Positions 51,404 through 60,481 of a DNA stretch of 64,000 nucleotides are shown in pieces. A program made the position numbers and the translations under genes. Numbering within the stretch: position 1 is the first letter of the stretch; each line of letters begins with the position of its first letter. Below the pieces are notes generated by a model. It had not been told where the DNA came from and ran no database searches. It saw only the letters and a list, made by a program, of their open reading frames with translations. The DNA is from Streptomyces polyasparticus (lineage in GTDB: Bacteria; Actinomycetota; Actinomycetes; Streptomycetales; Streptomycetaceae), in NCBI RefSeq assembly GCF_014493765.1, contig NZ_JACTVJ010000001.1:186001-250000 (forward strand), read 5' to 3'.

Positions 51404-51574
51404 CGGCAACCCCCTCGTACGCTCGCTCGTACGACCATGATCGACCGTACGGCCGTGGCGGACGTCCTCCAACGGGCCCATCCGGGCTGCCCTGTTGGAC
51501 CTAGGTCCCGGCGCGTCGGCGGATACGTCGCTCGGCCGATCCGCCTGCGCGCCCGCCTGCCTAGAGTCGCCGGC

Positions 51575-52645
51575 ATGGATACGTCAGGGATCACCGCAGG
51601 GATCACCGCAGGGGTCACGCCAGGGGATGCGTCAGGCGCGCTCGACGAAGCGCTGGAGCGGTTGCACGGCAGTGGGCCCGAGCGGCTCGGGCGGCTCACC
51701 AACCACGCGCCCATGGCCGTCGAGGCACTCGCCGCCCGCGGGCAGGCGCGGTCCGTGCATCGCTGGCTCGATCTGTACGCCCCCAAGCTGGAGGAGTTCC
51801 CGACCCGCGTCGAGCCCGTCACGGATGCCGACTGGCGTGCGGCGCTCGGCGATCCGCGGCGTGTGGCCGACTGGATCGGCTACTTCGGGACGCAGGTCGC
51901 CGAGCGTCCGTGGCGCGAGGTCCTCGCCCAGTGGTGGCCCCGGCTGCTGCCCGGCATGTACGGCGGCTCCACGCATCCCGTGATCCGCGTCGGCCACGCC
52001 GTACGCACGCTCCTGGCCGCCGAAGCGGGGACGACCGCCCCCGCCGAACCCCGTGTCGCCGAGCTCGCGCACGGCCTCGGCTACTGGGCCGCGCGCCACC
52101 ACCCCGTGACCGTACGGGCGTTGCCGGGCGCGGGCACCGCGGCCGAAGCCCTCGACGCCGTACCCCTCATCGCCGAACAGGACGGCGGCTTCCCGACACG
52201 GCTCGCCCGCGTGAGCGCCGTGCCGGAATGGGCGGCCGAGGCGACCTCACCGGCCGACATCCACGCCCGCCTCACCGAACTGGTCCGTACGGCGACCCAC
52301 CGGTACGCCACCCACGGCCACGGCGAGGAGACGATGCTGGTCCACGCGGCCACCGCACCCAACGCCGTCCTGCGCACCCTGCCCGCGCTCCCGCACGACC
52401 TCTGGCAGCCGAGCCTGCAGGCCGCCTGGACGGCCTCCGCCGCGGTCACCGCGATGTACGCCCCGGCCACCGGGGTCGACTACACCCCGCCCGGCACCTT
52501 CACCGCGGAGGAGGTCATGGAACGGGCGCTGTCCCACGGCGACGAGCACGTCATCAAGCTGACGGACACCGCCCTGGACGTGGGCGACGAGCAGGCGCTG
52601 GCGGCCGCTCTGCGCGCCATCGAGCTGAGCGCTCCGCTGGTCTGA
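51575..52645 (+). CDS. Questin oxidase-like protein (DUF4243)
   Basis: 356 aa from ATG 51575; TAGAGT lies 7 nt upstream, so a leaderless transcript is likely. The first residues come from a short DNA duplication (GITAGITAGVTPG). The rest is mainly helical with LTNHAPMAVEALAARGQARS and a WIGYFGTQVAERPWREVLAQ segment, then MYGGSTHPVIRVGHAVRTL and a His-rich YWAARHH; this ordering matches the questin oxidase family, named for a fungal enzyme in geodin synthesis. The bacterial members have no proven function. Divergent from the FGE-like gene. Confidence 0.8.
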   Translation: MDTSGITAGITAGVTPGDASGALDEALERLHGSGPERLGRLTNHAPMAVEALAARGQARSVHRWLDLYAPKLEEFPTRVEPVTDADWRAALGDPRRVADWIGYFGTQVAERPWREVLAQWWPRLLPGMYGGSTHPVIRVGHAVRTLLAAEAGTTAPAEPRVAELAHGLGYWAARHHPVTVRALPGAGTAAEALDAVPLIAEQDGGFPTRLARVSAVPEWAAEATSPADIHARLTELVRTATHRYATHGHGEETMLVHAATAPNAVLRTLPALPHDLWQPSLQAAWTASAAVTAMYAPATGVDYTPPGTFTAEEVMERALSHGDEHVIKLTDTALDVGDEQALAAALRAIELSAPLV

Positions 52646-52688
52646 CGCGCAGAGGGCCGGCCGCACCTGAACGACCGCCGCCCTGGGG

Positions 52689-54251
52689 CTACTTGCAGGT
52701 CTTGCCGTCCTCCGGGACCTTTCCTTCCAGGAGGTAGGCGTCCACGGTCTCCGTGGCGCAGTCGTTCACGCCGTAGGTGCCGTGGCCCTCGCCGTCGACC
52801 GTGATGTTGACGCCGACGCCTTCGCCCAGGGCCTTCGCCATCTTCTCGGCGCCCTCGACCGGGGTGGCCGGGTCACCGGTGTTGCCGATGACCAGGATCG
52901 GGCCCGCGCCCTCCGCGGCGACCTCGGGCGTCTTGCGCTCGCCCTTCACCGGCCAGTCGGTGCAGGACATCAGGCCCCACACCATGGACTCCCCGAAGAC
53001 CGGCGAGGCCTTCTTGTACGCGGGGAGCCGGCGCTTCACGTCCGCGAAGCCGAAGCGTTCCGAGGAGTCGGCGCAGCGGATCGCGGCGTTGGCCTGGGAC
53101 ATGTTGTTGTAGCGGCCGGTCTGCGGGTCACGGCCGCTGTAGGCGTCGGCGAGCAGCAGCAGGATCGAGCCCGAACCGGCGTTCTCGACCTCCTGGAGAC
53201 CCTGGGTGAGATACGGCCAGGTCTCCTCGCTGTAGAGCGCCGCCGCGATACCGGTCTCCGCCAGGCCCCGGGTCAGCTTGCGGTCGCTGGAGGTGGGCAG
53301 CGGGGCGGCATCGACGCGTTCGAGGAGCGCCGCGATCTCCGCGGCACCCTTCTTGGGATCCTTGCCGGTGTCCTTCAGGTAGTTCTCCAGGGCGAGCTGG
53401 AAGCCCTCGGCCTGTGCGAGACCGCCCTCGACCTGGCCCTCCGTCGGGTCCACCACGGCGTCGAAGACGGTACGTCCGACCTTCTCCGGGTACAGGTGGG
53501 CGTAGACGCCGCCCAGTTCGGTGCCGTACGAGATGCCGAAGTAGTTGAGCTTCGGCTCACCGAGCGCTGCGCGGATCAGGTCCATGTCGTGGGCCGTGTC
53601 CGTGGTGCCCACGTGCGGCAGGAGCTTCCCGGCGCGGGACTTGCACGCCTCGATCTGCTCACGGGACTCGGCCGTGAACTCGGCCTCATCGGCCGCGTTC
53701 TCGGGCGGCCCGTCGTCCTCCTGCGAGAGCCGGTCGAGCTCCTTGTCGTCCACACAGCGCACCGTGGCCGTCTCGCCCACCGCGCGCGGGTCGAAACTCA
53801 CCAGGTCGTAGCGCTCGTTGAGCTCCTCGTAGTCCCCGGCCGCCTGCGGCAGCGTGGCGACACCCGAGCCGCCCGGGCCGCCGAAGTTGAACAGGAGCGC
53901 GCCCAGCCTGCGGTCAGGCTCCGTGGCCGGCTTGCGGATCAGGGCGATCTCGACCTGCTCGCCCTTGGGTTCGTCCTGGACGAGCGGCACCTCGATCGAG
54001 CCGCACTGCCACTTGCTGCCGGGTGCCTTGCCCATGCCCTGATTCGCCGTGGGCGCCTTGCAGCGGGTCCAGTCGATCGCGCTCTTGTCCGGTACGCCCT
54101 TGCGGCCGTCCGACGCGGACGGCTTGTCCTCCCCCTCCGTATCGGAAGAACCGGAGGAGGTGCAGCCCGCCACGAGCAGTGCGGCCGCCAGCAAGCCGGG
54201 GGCAAGCGCCGCCGAAGGGCCGCGCGAGGAGCGGGACTTGGGGGATATCAA
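52689..54251 (-). CDS. Tap-like secreted tripeptidyl aminopeptidase lipoprotein, copy 1
   Basis: 520 aa from TTG 54251, which overlaps the upstream gene's stop as TTGA; translational coupling explains the rare start codon. The lipobox LVAGC gives a lipid-anchored exported enzyme. Family motifs: LFNFGGPGGSGV (oxyanion), YDLVSFDPRAVGET, nucleophile GISYGTELGG, DAVVDPTEGQ, VIGNTGDPATP and the catalytic His in EGHGTYG. This is the Streptomyces Tap/SlpD-type peptidase fold, which removes tripeptides from protein N-termini. Seven further paralogue-like residues and cysteines match the two neighbours. Confidence 0.9.
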   Translation of the reverse strand: MISPKSRSSRGPSAALAPGLLAAALLVAGCTSSGSSDTEGEDKPSASDGRKGVPDKSAIDWTRCKAPTANQGMGKAPGSKWQCGSIEVPLVQDEPKGEQVEIALIRKPATEPDRRLGALLFNFGGPGGSGVATLPQAAGDYEELNERYDLVSFDPRAVGETATVRCVDDKELDRLSQEDDGPPENAADEAEFTAESREQIEACKSRAGKLLPHVGTTDTAHDMDLIRAALGEPKLNYFGISYGTELGGVYAHLYPEKVGRTVFDAVVDPTEGQVEGGLAQAEGFQLALENYLKDTGKDPKKGAAEIAALLERVDAAPLPTSSDRKLTRGLAETGIAAALYSEETWPYLTQGLQEVENAGSGSILLLLADAYSGRDPQTGRYNNMSQANAAIRCADSSERFGFADVKRRLPAYKKASPVFGESMVWGLMSCTDWPVKGERKTPEVAAEGAGPILVIGNTGDPATPVEGAEKMAKALGEGVGVNITVDGEGHGTYGVNDCATETVDAYLLEGKVPEDGKTCK

Positions 54252-55858
54252 GAGCAGACCTTTCCGTCTTCCGGCACCTTGTGGTCGAGCAGATAGTCCT
54301 CGACCGTTCCGTCGACGCACGGGTTGCCGCCCCCGTACGCGCCATGCCCCTCGCCCTTGAAGGTGAGGTGCACCCCGACGCCCTTGCCGAGCTCGTCGGC
54401 CATGCGGCGCGCGCCCTCGAAGGGCGTGGCCGAGTCGCCGGTCGTGCCGATGACGAGGATCGGGTCCGCGCCGGGCGCGCTGACCTCGGGGGTCTTGTGC
54501 TCGCCGGCCACGGGCCACTGGTGGCACCAGCCGGCCGCGTCCCAGCCGAGATAGCCGCCGAAGACGGGGGAGATCTTCAGGAACTCCGGAAGCATCTTCC
54601 TCGCCTGCGCGGGCGTCGGCCTGACCGAGGTGTCCGCGCAGGAGATCGAGCGCTGCGAGTGCATCGCGGTGCTGTAACTGCCGGACGCGTCACGGTTGTT
54701 GTACTCGTCCGCGAGGGCGAGCAGCGGCGAGCCGTCGCCGTCCGCCGCGGCCTGCAGCGCGGCCGTCAGCTGCGGCCAGCTGCTCTCCGAGTACAGGGCT
54801 TGGGTGATTCCGGTGGTGCCGAGCGTCTCGTTCAGCTCACGGCCGCCGGCCGCCGGCAGCGGCTTCCTGTCGAGGGACTTGAGCAGCGCCGCGATCTCCC
54901 GGGTGCCGTCCTTCGGGTCCTTGCCCGTGGACTTCAGGTAGTTCTCCAGGGCGCGCTGGAAGCCGCGCGTCTGGTTCTTGGCGTGCCCGATGCCGTCCGC
55001 GCTCGGGTCGACCACCGCGTCGAGGACGAGCCGTCCGACCTTCTCGGGGAACAAGTGGGCGTATGTGCCGCCCAGTTCGGTGCCGTACGAGTAGCCGAGA
55101 TAGTGGAGCTTCTCGTCGCCGAGCACGATCCGCATCAGGTCCATGTCGCGTGCCGCGTTGGACGTGGAGACATACGGCAGGATGTCGCCGGACTTCGCCT
55201 TGCAGCCCGCGCCGAAGTCCGCGGCGTCCTTGAAGTACGCCTGTTCCTCGGCGGCCGTGTCCGGGGTGAGGTCGATCGTGGTGAAGGCCTTCTCGGTCTC
55301 CTCGTCGGTGCGGCACGCCACACCGCCACTGCGCTCGACCCCGCGCGGATCGAAACCGACCAGGTCGTAGCGCTCCTGCAGCGCGGCATACCCGGGGGCC
55401 GCGGCCGGCAGCGTGGAGACGCCCGAGCCGCCCGGGCCGCCGAAGTTGAAGAGCAGCGAGCCGATCCGCGTGTCGTCGTCGCGGGCCTCGCTGCGGGTCA
55501 GGGCGATGCCGATGGTCTTGCCGTCCGGGTCGCCGTAGTCGAGCGGCACCTTGAGCGTCGCGCACTTCCACGCGCTGTCGGACGCGCCGGAGCCGCCGCC
55601 CTCGCACTCGCCCCAGGTCAGCTTCTGGCCGGTGAGCTCGGCGGGAAGCCCGGAATCATCCGTCTTGCCCGGCGCCTCGGCGGGCTTGCTCTGCGAGGTG
55701 GAGGCCCCGCCGCCCTTGTCCGCGGAACCTCCGTCGTCGCTGCATCCCGCGAGCAGCGCGCCGGCGAGCAGCGCCGCCACGGCCACGGCCGTGGTGCGCC
55801 CGTGCGACGGGGTCGTGCGTATGCGGCCGGTTTCCCGGTCCCCTGACGTGCCTGTCAT
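54248..55858 (-). CDS. Tap-like lipoprotein peptidase, copy 2
   Basis: 536 aa from ATG 55858. Signal peptide ending in LLAGC; a Gly/Ser linker; then LFNFGGPGGSGV, FDPRGVERSGG, nucleophile GYSYGTELGG (Tyr instead of Ile before Ser), DAVVDPSAD, VIGTTGDSATP and EGHGAYGG. Full-length and without frame damage. It is the middle one of three tandem paralogues and couples to copy 1 by TTGA overlap. Its 5' leader contains the interleaved hairpins at 55908-55948. Confidence 0.9.
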   Translation of the reverse strand: MTGTSGDRETGRIRTTPSHGRTTAVAVAALLAGALLAGCSDDGGSADKGGGASTSQSKPAEAPGKTDDSGLPAELTGQKLTWGECEGGGSGASDSAWKCATLKVPLDYGDPDGKTIGIALTRSEARDDDTRIGSLLFNFGGPGGSGVSTLPAAAPGYAALQERYDLVGFDPRGVERSGGVACRTDEETEKAFTTIDLTPDTAAEEQAYFKDAADFGAGCKAKSGDILPYVSTSNAARDMDLMRIVLGDEKLHYLGYSYGTELGGTYAHLFPEKVGRLVLDAVVDPSADGIGHAKNQTRGFQRALENYLKSTGKDPKDGTREIAALLKSLDRKPLPAAGGRELNETLGTTGITQALYSESSWPQLTAALQAAADGDGSPLLALADEYNNRDASGSYSTAMHSQRSISCADTSVRPTPAQARKMLPEFLKISPVFGGYLGWDAAGWCHQWPVAGEHKTPEVSAPGADPILVIGTTGDSATPFEGARRMADELGKGVGVHLTFKGEGHGAYGGGNPCVDGTVEDYLLDHKVPEDGKVCS

Positions 55859-55907
55859 GTACGACGTCCCCCCTTGAGCATCAATCCCGACATCCTAAAG
55901 GCGCCGT

Positions 55908-55948
55908 TGTGAGGGCAAACGGTTGCGGTCCGCCCTCACAGGCAACCG
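55908..55948 (-). promoter_or_regulatory. Interleaved inverted repeats (pseudoknot-like) upstream of peptidase copy 2
   Basis: Stem 1: tgtgagggc (55908-55916) with gccctcaca (55932-55940), 9 bp. Stem 2: cggttgc (55920-55926) with gcaaccg (55942-55948), 7 bp. Their order is 1-2-1'-2', the layout of an H-type pseudoknot or of two mutually exclusive hairpins. It lies 50-90 nt before the copy 2 start codon. Confidence 0.55.
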
Positions 55949-55956
55949 CGACTCCA

Positions 55957-56025
55957 CCGTTATGAGGACACCGCCCCGGCCGTCATGAGCACACCGCCCG
56001 GACCGTCATGAGCACACGGTCCCGG
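55957..56025. repeat. Triplicated 3' end of peptidase copy 3
   Basis: Units 55957-55979, 55980-56001 and 56002-56025 share ccgtcatgagcacac. The right unit contains the copy 3 stop codon (56006-56008), so the gene's last codons and stop were duplicated twice into the intergenic DNA. Confidence 0.8.
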
Positions 56026-57568
56026 CCTTCGGCTCCTTGCCGTCGAGCAGATAGCCGTCCACCGCCTCGCGCACGCACTTGTTCTTGCTGTCGTACGCGC
56101 CGTGCCCCTCGCCCTTGTACGTGAGCTCGATCCCGACGCCCTCGCCGAGGGAGTCGACCATCTTGCGCGCACCCTCGTACGGGGTCGCCGGATCGCCCGT
56201 GTTCCCGATGACCACGATCGGGGCGGAGCCCTTCGCGCTCACATCGGGATGGTCGGCCGCGCCGGTCACGGGCCAGTCGGAGCAGCCGAGCATGCCCCAG
56301 GCCAGATAGTCGCCGAACAGCGGCGAGGTCTCACGGAACTCCGGCAGCGCGGCCTTCACGTCCTCGACCGAGTAACGCGGCTTGTCGTCGGCGCAGTTGA
56401 TGGCCACGTTGGCCGACTGGATATTGCTGTACGTACCGTCGAGATTGCGGCCGTTCATCGAGTCCGAAAGCGCCATCAGGATGCGCCCGTCCCCGTCGTA
56501 GGCGTTCTCGAGTCCCTCGGTCAGGTACTCCCAGAAGTCCTTGGAGTACAGGGACTGCGCGATCCCGTTGGTCGCGGCGGTCTGGGTGAGCTTGCGCTGT
56601 CCCAGGCCGGGCAGCGGCTTGGCGTCCAGGTCCTTCAGGAGCTGCGCGATCCGCTCCTGTACGTCCTCGGGGGTGTCGCCGACCGGGCAGTCCTCGACCT
56701 TGGAGGTGCAGTCCTTCGCGTAGTTCTCCAGGGCGAGCTGGAAGCCGCCGGCCTGGCCGAGCGAGCCCTGCTCGGGGGTCTGGGTCGGGTCGACCACGGC
56801 GTCGAAGACGGCACGGCCGACGTTCTCCGGGAACAAGTGGGCGTAGACACCGCCCAGTTCGGTGCCGTACGAGATCCCGAAGTAGTGGAGTTTCTCGTCG
56901 CCGAGCACCTGGCGCATCAGATCCATGTCCCGTGCGGCGTCCGTGGTGGCGACATGCGGCAGGACCTTGCCGGCCTGCTCCTCGCAGCCCTCGTTGAAGG
57001 TCTTCACATTGTCGAGGAGCGTCTGCTCCTCCTCGGAGTCGTCGGGGGTCGCGTCCTGCTGGTAGTACGCATCGAGCTGTACGTCGTCCTCGCAGGTGAC
57101 CGGCTCGCTGCGGCCCACGCCCCGGGGGTCGAAGCTGACCAGGTCGTAGCGGGTGCGCAGCTTGGCGTAGTCCTCGCCGAAGGCGGGCAGCGCGGTGATG
57201 CCGGAGCCGCCGGGGCCGCCGAAGTTGAAGACGAGCGAGCCGATGCGGTTCTTCTTCTCACTCGCCTCGGCGCGGATCAGCTCGATGCCGATCGTCTCGC
57301 CGTCCGGCTTGTCCCAGTCGAGGGGGGCCTTCATCGTGGCGCACTGCCATTCGGCTCCCGCCGGGAGCGGGGAGGGCGCTTCGCCGCCGCCCTGGGCGGC
57401 CGTGGGGGCGGGGCAGTCCTTCCACTTCAGCTGCTGTGCCGAGAGGTTCAGCCGATCGGCCGTGGGGCCGGCGTCCTGGTCGGAGTCGCCGGTGCAGCCG
57501 GTGGCGAGAGCGGCGGTGAGGGTGAGGACGGCGGGCAGGGCCAGACGCACGGCACGGGGCTTGGGCAT
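56006..57568 (-). CDS. Tap-like lipoprotein peptidase, copy 3
   Basis: 520 aa from ATG 57568 (MPKPRAVRLALPAVLTL; a 14-residue longer frame exists). Lipobox LATGC. FGGPGGSGI, FDPRGVGRSEP, nucleophile GISYGTELGG, DAVVDPTQTP and EGHGAYD are all intact. It contains an extra Cys pair (KDCTSKVEDC) not seen in the other copies. Closest in motif detail to copy 1. The three genes most likely arose by local duplication and share cell-surface peptide processing. Confidence 0.9.
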   Translation of the reverse strand: MPKPRAVRLALPAVLTLTAALATGCTGDSDQDAGPTADRLNLSAQQLKWKDCPAPTAAQGGGEAPSPLPAGAEWQCATMKAPLDWDKPDGETIGIELIRAEASEKKNRIGSLVFNFGGPGGSGITALPAFGEDYAKLRTRYDLVSFDPRGVGRSEPVTCEDDVQLDAYYQQDATPDDSEEEQTLLDNVKTFNEGCEEQAGKVLPHVATTDAARDMDLMRQVLGDEKLHYFGISYGTELGGVYAHLFPENVGRAVFDAVVDPTQTPEQGSLGQAGGFQLALENYAKDCTSKVEDCPVGDTPEDVQERIAQLLKDLDAKPLPGLGQRKLTQTAATNGIAQSLYSKDFWEYLTEGLENAYDGDGRILMALSDSMNGRNLDGTYSNIQSANVAINCADDKPRYSVEDVKAALPEFRETSPLFGDYLAWGMLGCSDWPVTGAADHPDVSAKGSAPIVVIGNTGDPATPYEGARKMVDSLGEGVGIELTYKGEGHGAYDSKNKCVREAVDGYLLDGKEPKAGTVCS

Positions 57569-57758
57569 GAGCCCATCCTGCGGTCGGTCGCCGGGGGCCG
57601 CCTTTGGCACGGGCCGTCCGTGTGATCGTTACGGCTATCCGCCGTGGGCAGGTCGGCCTTTGCCGTGGGCAGTCGTGCCGCAGGGCGGCACGGGTGGGCA
57701 CGGCACACCCAGGGCTACGCCCGCCTCTGCGCTCAGCCCCGGCGCGCCCGTCCTGGGC

Positions 57759-59135
57759 TCAGCCCTCGAACGCCTGCCGAGCAGCCTTGCGGCCGGTCGC
57801 CACGCACGCCGCGACACCGACCCCTTCGTACGCCGCACCGCACAGCCCGATGCCCGGCAGCTTGGTGACGGCCTCGCGGATGCGCTCGACCCGGTCGGAG
57901 TGGCCGACGCCGTACTGCGGCAGGCTCCGGTCCCAGCGGGTGACCCGCGCGGAGGTGGGCTCGCCGATCCGGCCCGCCGCGAGATGCAGCTCCGATACGG
58001 CGGTACGTATCAAGTGGCGGTCGGGCACGTCCAGTTGCTTGTCCTCGCCCGCGCGCCCGATCGAGACCCGCAGGACGAAGGAGCCCGGCGCCGACTCGTG
58101 CAGCCAGCTCCACTTGTTCGTCAGGAACGAGGCGGCCTTGATGACATGGCCGTCCACCGGCGGTACGAGGAAGCCGTTGCCCTCGGGCAGCGAGGGCGTA
58201 CGGGCCCGGTCGAAGGCCATGGTGATGACCGCGGAGTTGGCGTGCTGGATCGCGGAGAGGTCCTCGAAGGCCGCGGGGGAGTGGCCGCGGAGCAGCTCGG
58301 CGGCGGCGAACGCGGGCAACGCGAGGATCACCGCGTCGGCCTCCATGACCAGCGGGCCGTCCGCGGTCAGGGCACAGACCCGCCAGCGTCCGGACGGCGT
58401 GGGCTGCAGCTCGCGGGCGCGGGTCCCGGTGAGGATCCGGGCGCCGGACGCCTTGGCCACGGCGGCCGGGAGCCGGCCCGTTCCGCCGCTTACGCCCTGG
58501 ACCGCCGCCACCTTGGGGGCGCCGGCCGCGCGGACCCGGCGCAGGGCGCCGATGATCGAGCCGCCGTGCTCGGCGACCGCGGCCAGGCGGGGCATGGCCG
58601 CGCGCAGCGAGAGACGGTCGGCGCGGCCCGCGTAGACGCCGCCGAGCATCGGCTCGACGAGACGGTCGACGGCTTCCTGGCCGATGCGGCCGGAGAGGTA
58701 GTCGGCGACGGAGACGTCGGTGTCGCGCGGGAGCGGTCCTGCGGGGAGGTTCTCCTCGCGGCAGAGCCGCTCGAGGCCCTCGTCGGAGAGCAGTCCGGTG
58801 CCGGCCAGTGCGCGCGGTTCGGTGGGGATGCCGAGGACGTGTCCCGCGGGCATGGGCCGCAGGCGGCCGTGGGTCCAGACGGTGGTGGGGGCGGTGGCCG
58901 GGTCGCACAGATCGGCGCCGAGGCCGACTTCCTGGGCGAGCTCCACGGCCTCGGGGCGCAGCGCCATGATGGATTCGGCGCCCGTGTCGACGGGGATGCC
59001 GCCGATGGTGCTGGTGTGCAGCTTGCCGCCGATGCGCTGTTCGCTTTCGAGGACGGTGACGTCGGCCTTTCCGCGCAGCTGCCAGGCTGCGGCGAGGCCG
59101 CTGATGCCGCCGCCGATGACGATCACTGAGCGCAT
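57759..59135 (-). CDS. hemY: HemY-type proto/coproporphyrinogen oxidase
   Basis: 458 aa from ATG 59135. FAD Rossmann motif IVIGGGISGLAAAW at 5-18, VLESEQRIGGKLHT, DTGAESIMALRPE, and the C-terminal FAD motif GIGLCGAAYEGVGVAACVATG. This is the HemY (CgoX) family; in actinobacteria it oxidises coproporphyrinogen III in the coproheme route. HemQ usually accompanies it, but the next gene here is a Tap peptidase and no hemQ is seen in the window. The gene lies 170 nt beyond the radical SAM gene on the same strand, and may be a paralogue linked to the nar genes rather than the housekeeping copy. Confidence 0.9.
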   Translation of the reverse strand: MRSVIVIGGGISGLAAAWQLRGKADVTVLESEQRIGGKLHTSTIGGIPVDTGAESIMALRPEAVELAQEVGLGADLCDPATAPTTVWTHGRLRPMPAGHVLGIPTEPRALAGTGLLSDEGLERLCREENLPAGPLPRDTDVSVADYLSGRIGQEAVDRLVEPMLGGVYAGRADRLSLRAAMPRLAAVAEHGGSIIGALRRVRAAGAPKVAAVQGVSGGTGRLPAAVAKASGARILTGTRARELQPTPSGRWRVCALTADGPLVMEADAVILALPAFAAAELLRGHSPAAFEDLSAIQHANSAVITMAFDRARTPSLPEGNGFLVPPVDGHVIKAASFLTNKWSWLHESAPGSFVLRVSIGRAGEDKQLDVPDRHLIRTAVSELHLAAGRIGEPTSARVTRWDRSLPQYGVGHSDRVERIREAVTKLPGIGLCGAAYEGVGVAACVATGRKAARQAFEG

Positions 59136-59305
59136 GGGGGTCTCCCTGGGAGTGGTGTCCGCGTCTTCGACGCTACGTTCCTCGGGGGTGCGGACGGCTC
59201 ATGCTTCCGGCCCCTTTGTGGTGGCCGCCTGGCCATTTCGCGTCCGGCCACGTCCGGTCCGGGGCGGCGGCGCCTGCGGCGGGGTGGGGGAAAGAGAAGC
59301 CGAGG

Positions 59306-60481
59306 TCAAGCCGGCAGCAGCTCCCGCAGCTCCGCCTGGTAAGGGAACGACCCCGGTTCGTATGCGCACCACGGGTCCGCCGCCAGCGTGCGGCCCGTGA
59401 CCCCGTACGCGCGCGACCGCGACCCGCCGCAGACAACGTTGAACTCGCACCGCCCGCACTTCCCCTCAAGCAGCGACGGATCGCGCAGCGAGTTGAAGAG
59501 GGCCGACCCCCGGTAGATGTCCGGGAGCGGATGGTTCTTGACGTTGCCCGCCGAGAGCGGAAGGAACCCGGAGGGATGGACCTCGCCCGTGTGGGAGACG
59601 AAGACGAACCCGCGGCCCGAGCCCACATCCATGGGAGGCCGCCGCACGGAACGCTGCGCGCCGGAGAAGACACCGAGCGAGCGGGCCCGCTCGACCAGCG
59701 AGGCGTACAGTTCACCCGTCACCGGAAGCTCACCCCGCCGCGCCAGAATCGTCCGCTGCAGCGCCACCCGCCGGAAGTGATGACCCTCCGTTGTCTTCGT
59801 CGCCATGACCGCACCGCAGTCGTAGAGGAAGTGCAGCACGTCCTCGATCTCGGCCGGCGAGAGCGCGTCCAGCTGCTCGCCGCGCCCGGTCGGGACCAGG
59901 ATGAAGCCGCTCCAGATCATCGCCCCCTCGCGCCGGACCACCGCCGCGACATCCGCGAGATCCTCCAGGCTGTGCCGGGTCACGGTCGTGTTGATCTGCA
60001 CCTTGAGCCCCAGCTCACGCGCCATCCGCCACCCGTCCAGCGTCCAGTCGTAGACGCCGGAGACACCCCGGAAGGCGTCATGGCGCGCGGCCGTCGAGCC
60101 GTCCAGAGAGAGCGACAGGGCGACCGCGCCCGCATCCCGTACGGACGCCAGATTCTCGTACGTGAGCGTCGGCGTCCCCGACGGAGAGACCGCGATCCGC
60201 AGGCCGAGCGAGGTCCCGTACGCGATCAGCTCCCGCAGGTCCGCGCGCTGGAAGGGATCGCCGCCCGTGATGACGAACAGCGGGCTCGGCCTGCCGAACG
60301 ACGCGATCTGGTCCATCAGGAGGCGGGCGTCCGTGCCGTCCAACTCGCCCGGATCGCGCGCCAGTTGGGCCTCGGCCCGACAGTGCAGGCAGGCGAGCGG
60401 ACAGGCGCGCGTCGCCTCCCAGATGACGATGAACGGCCGCTCGTCCACCGAGTGGCGCGGGGTACGGACGACGCGCTTCAC
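59306..60481 (-). CDS. Radical SAM/SPASM protein (TIGR04053-like, AhbD/NirJ-related)
   Basis: 391 aa from GTG 60481, overlapping the narI stop as GTGA. The radical SAM cluster motif is CPLACLHC (Cys27, 31, 34), followed by TGGDPF and a TIM-barrel region (SLDGSTAARHDAFRGV, KVQINTTVTRHSLEDL). The C-terminus has a SPASM cysteine set (CGRCEFNVVCGG, then DPWC) for a second Fe-S cluster. This organisation is shared with AhbD, NirJ and peptide-maturing enzymes; I recall the TIGR04053 group for it. Co-translation with narI and a HemY neighbour suggest heme-side chemistry, but this is inference. Confidence 0.85.
   Translation of the reverse strand: MKRVVRTPRHSVDERPFIVIWEATRACPLACLHCRAEAQLARDPGELDGTDARLLMDQIASFGRPSPLFVITGGDPFQRADLRELIAYGTSLGLRIAVSPSGTPTLTYENLASVRDAGAVALSLSLDGSTAARHDAFRGVSGVYDWTLDGWRMARELGLKVQINTTVTRHSLEDLADVAAVVRREGAMIWSGFILVPTGRGEQLDALSPAEIEDVLHFLYDCGAVMATKTTEGHHFRRVALQRTILARRGELPVTGELYASLVERARSLGVFSGAQRSVRRPPMDVGSGRGFVFVSHTGEVHPSGFLPLSAGNVKNHPLPDIYRGSALFNSLRDPSLLEGKCGRCEFNVVCGGSRSRAYGVTGRTLAADPWCAYEPGSFPYQAELRELLPA

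Noticed and set aside
6341-56025. Short direct repeats as possible CRISPR arrays
   Set aside because: The units abut without unique spacers, periods differ at each locus, and no cas genes are present.
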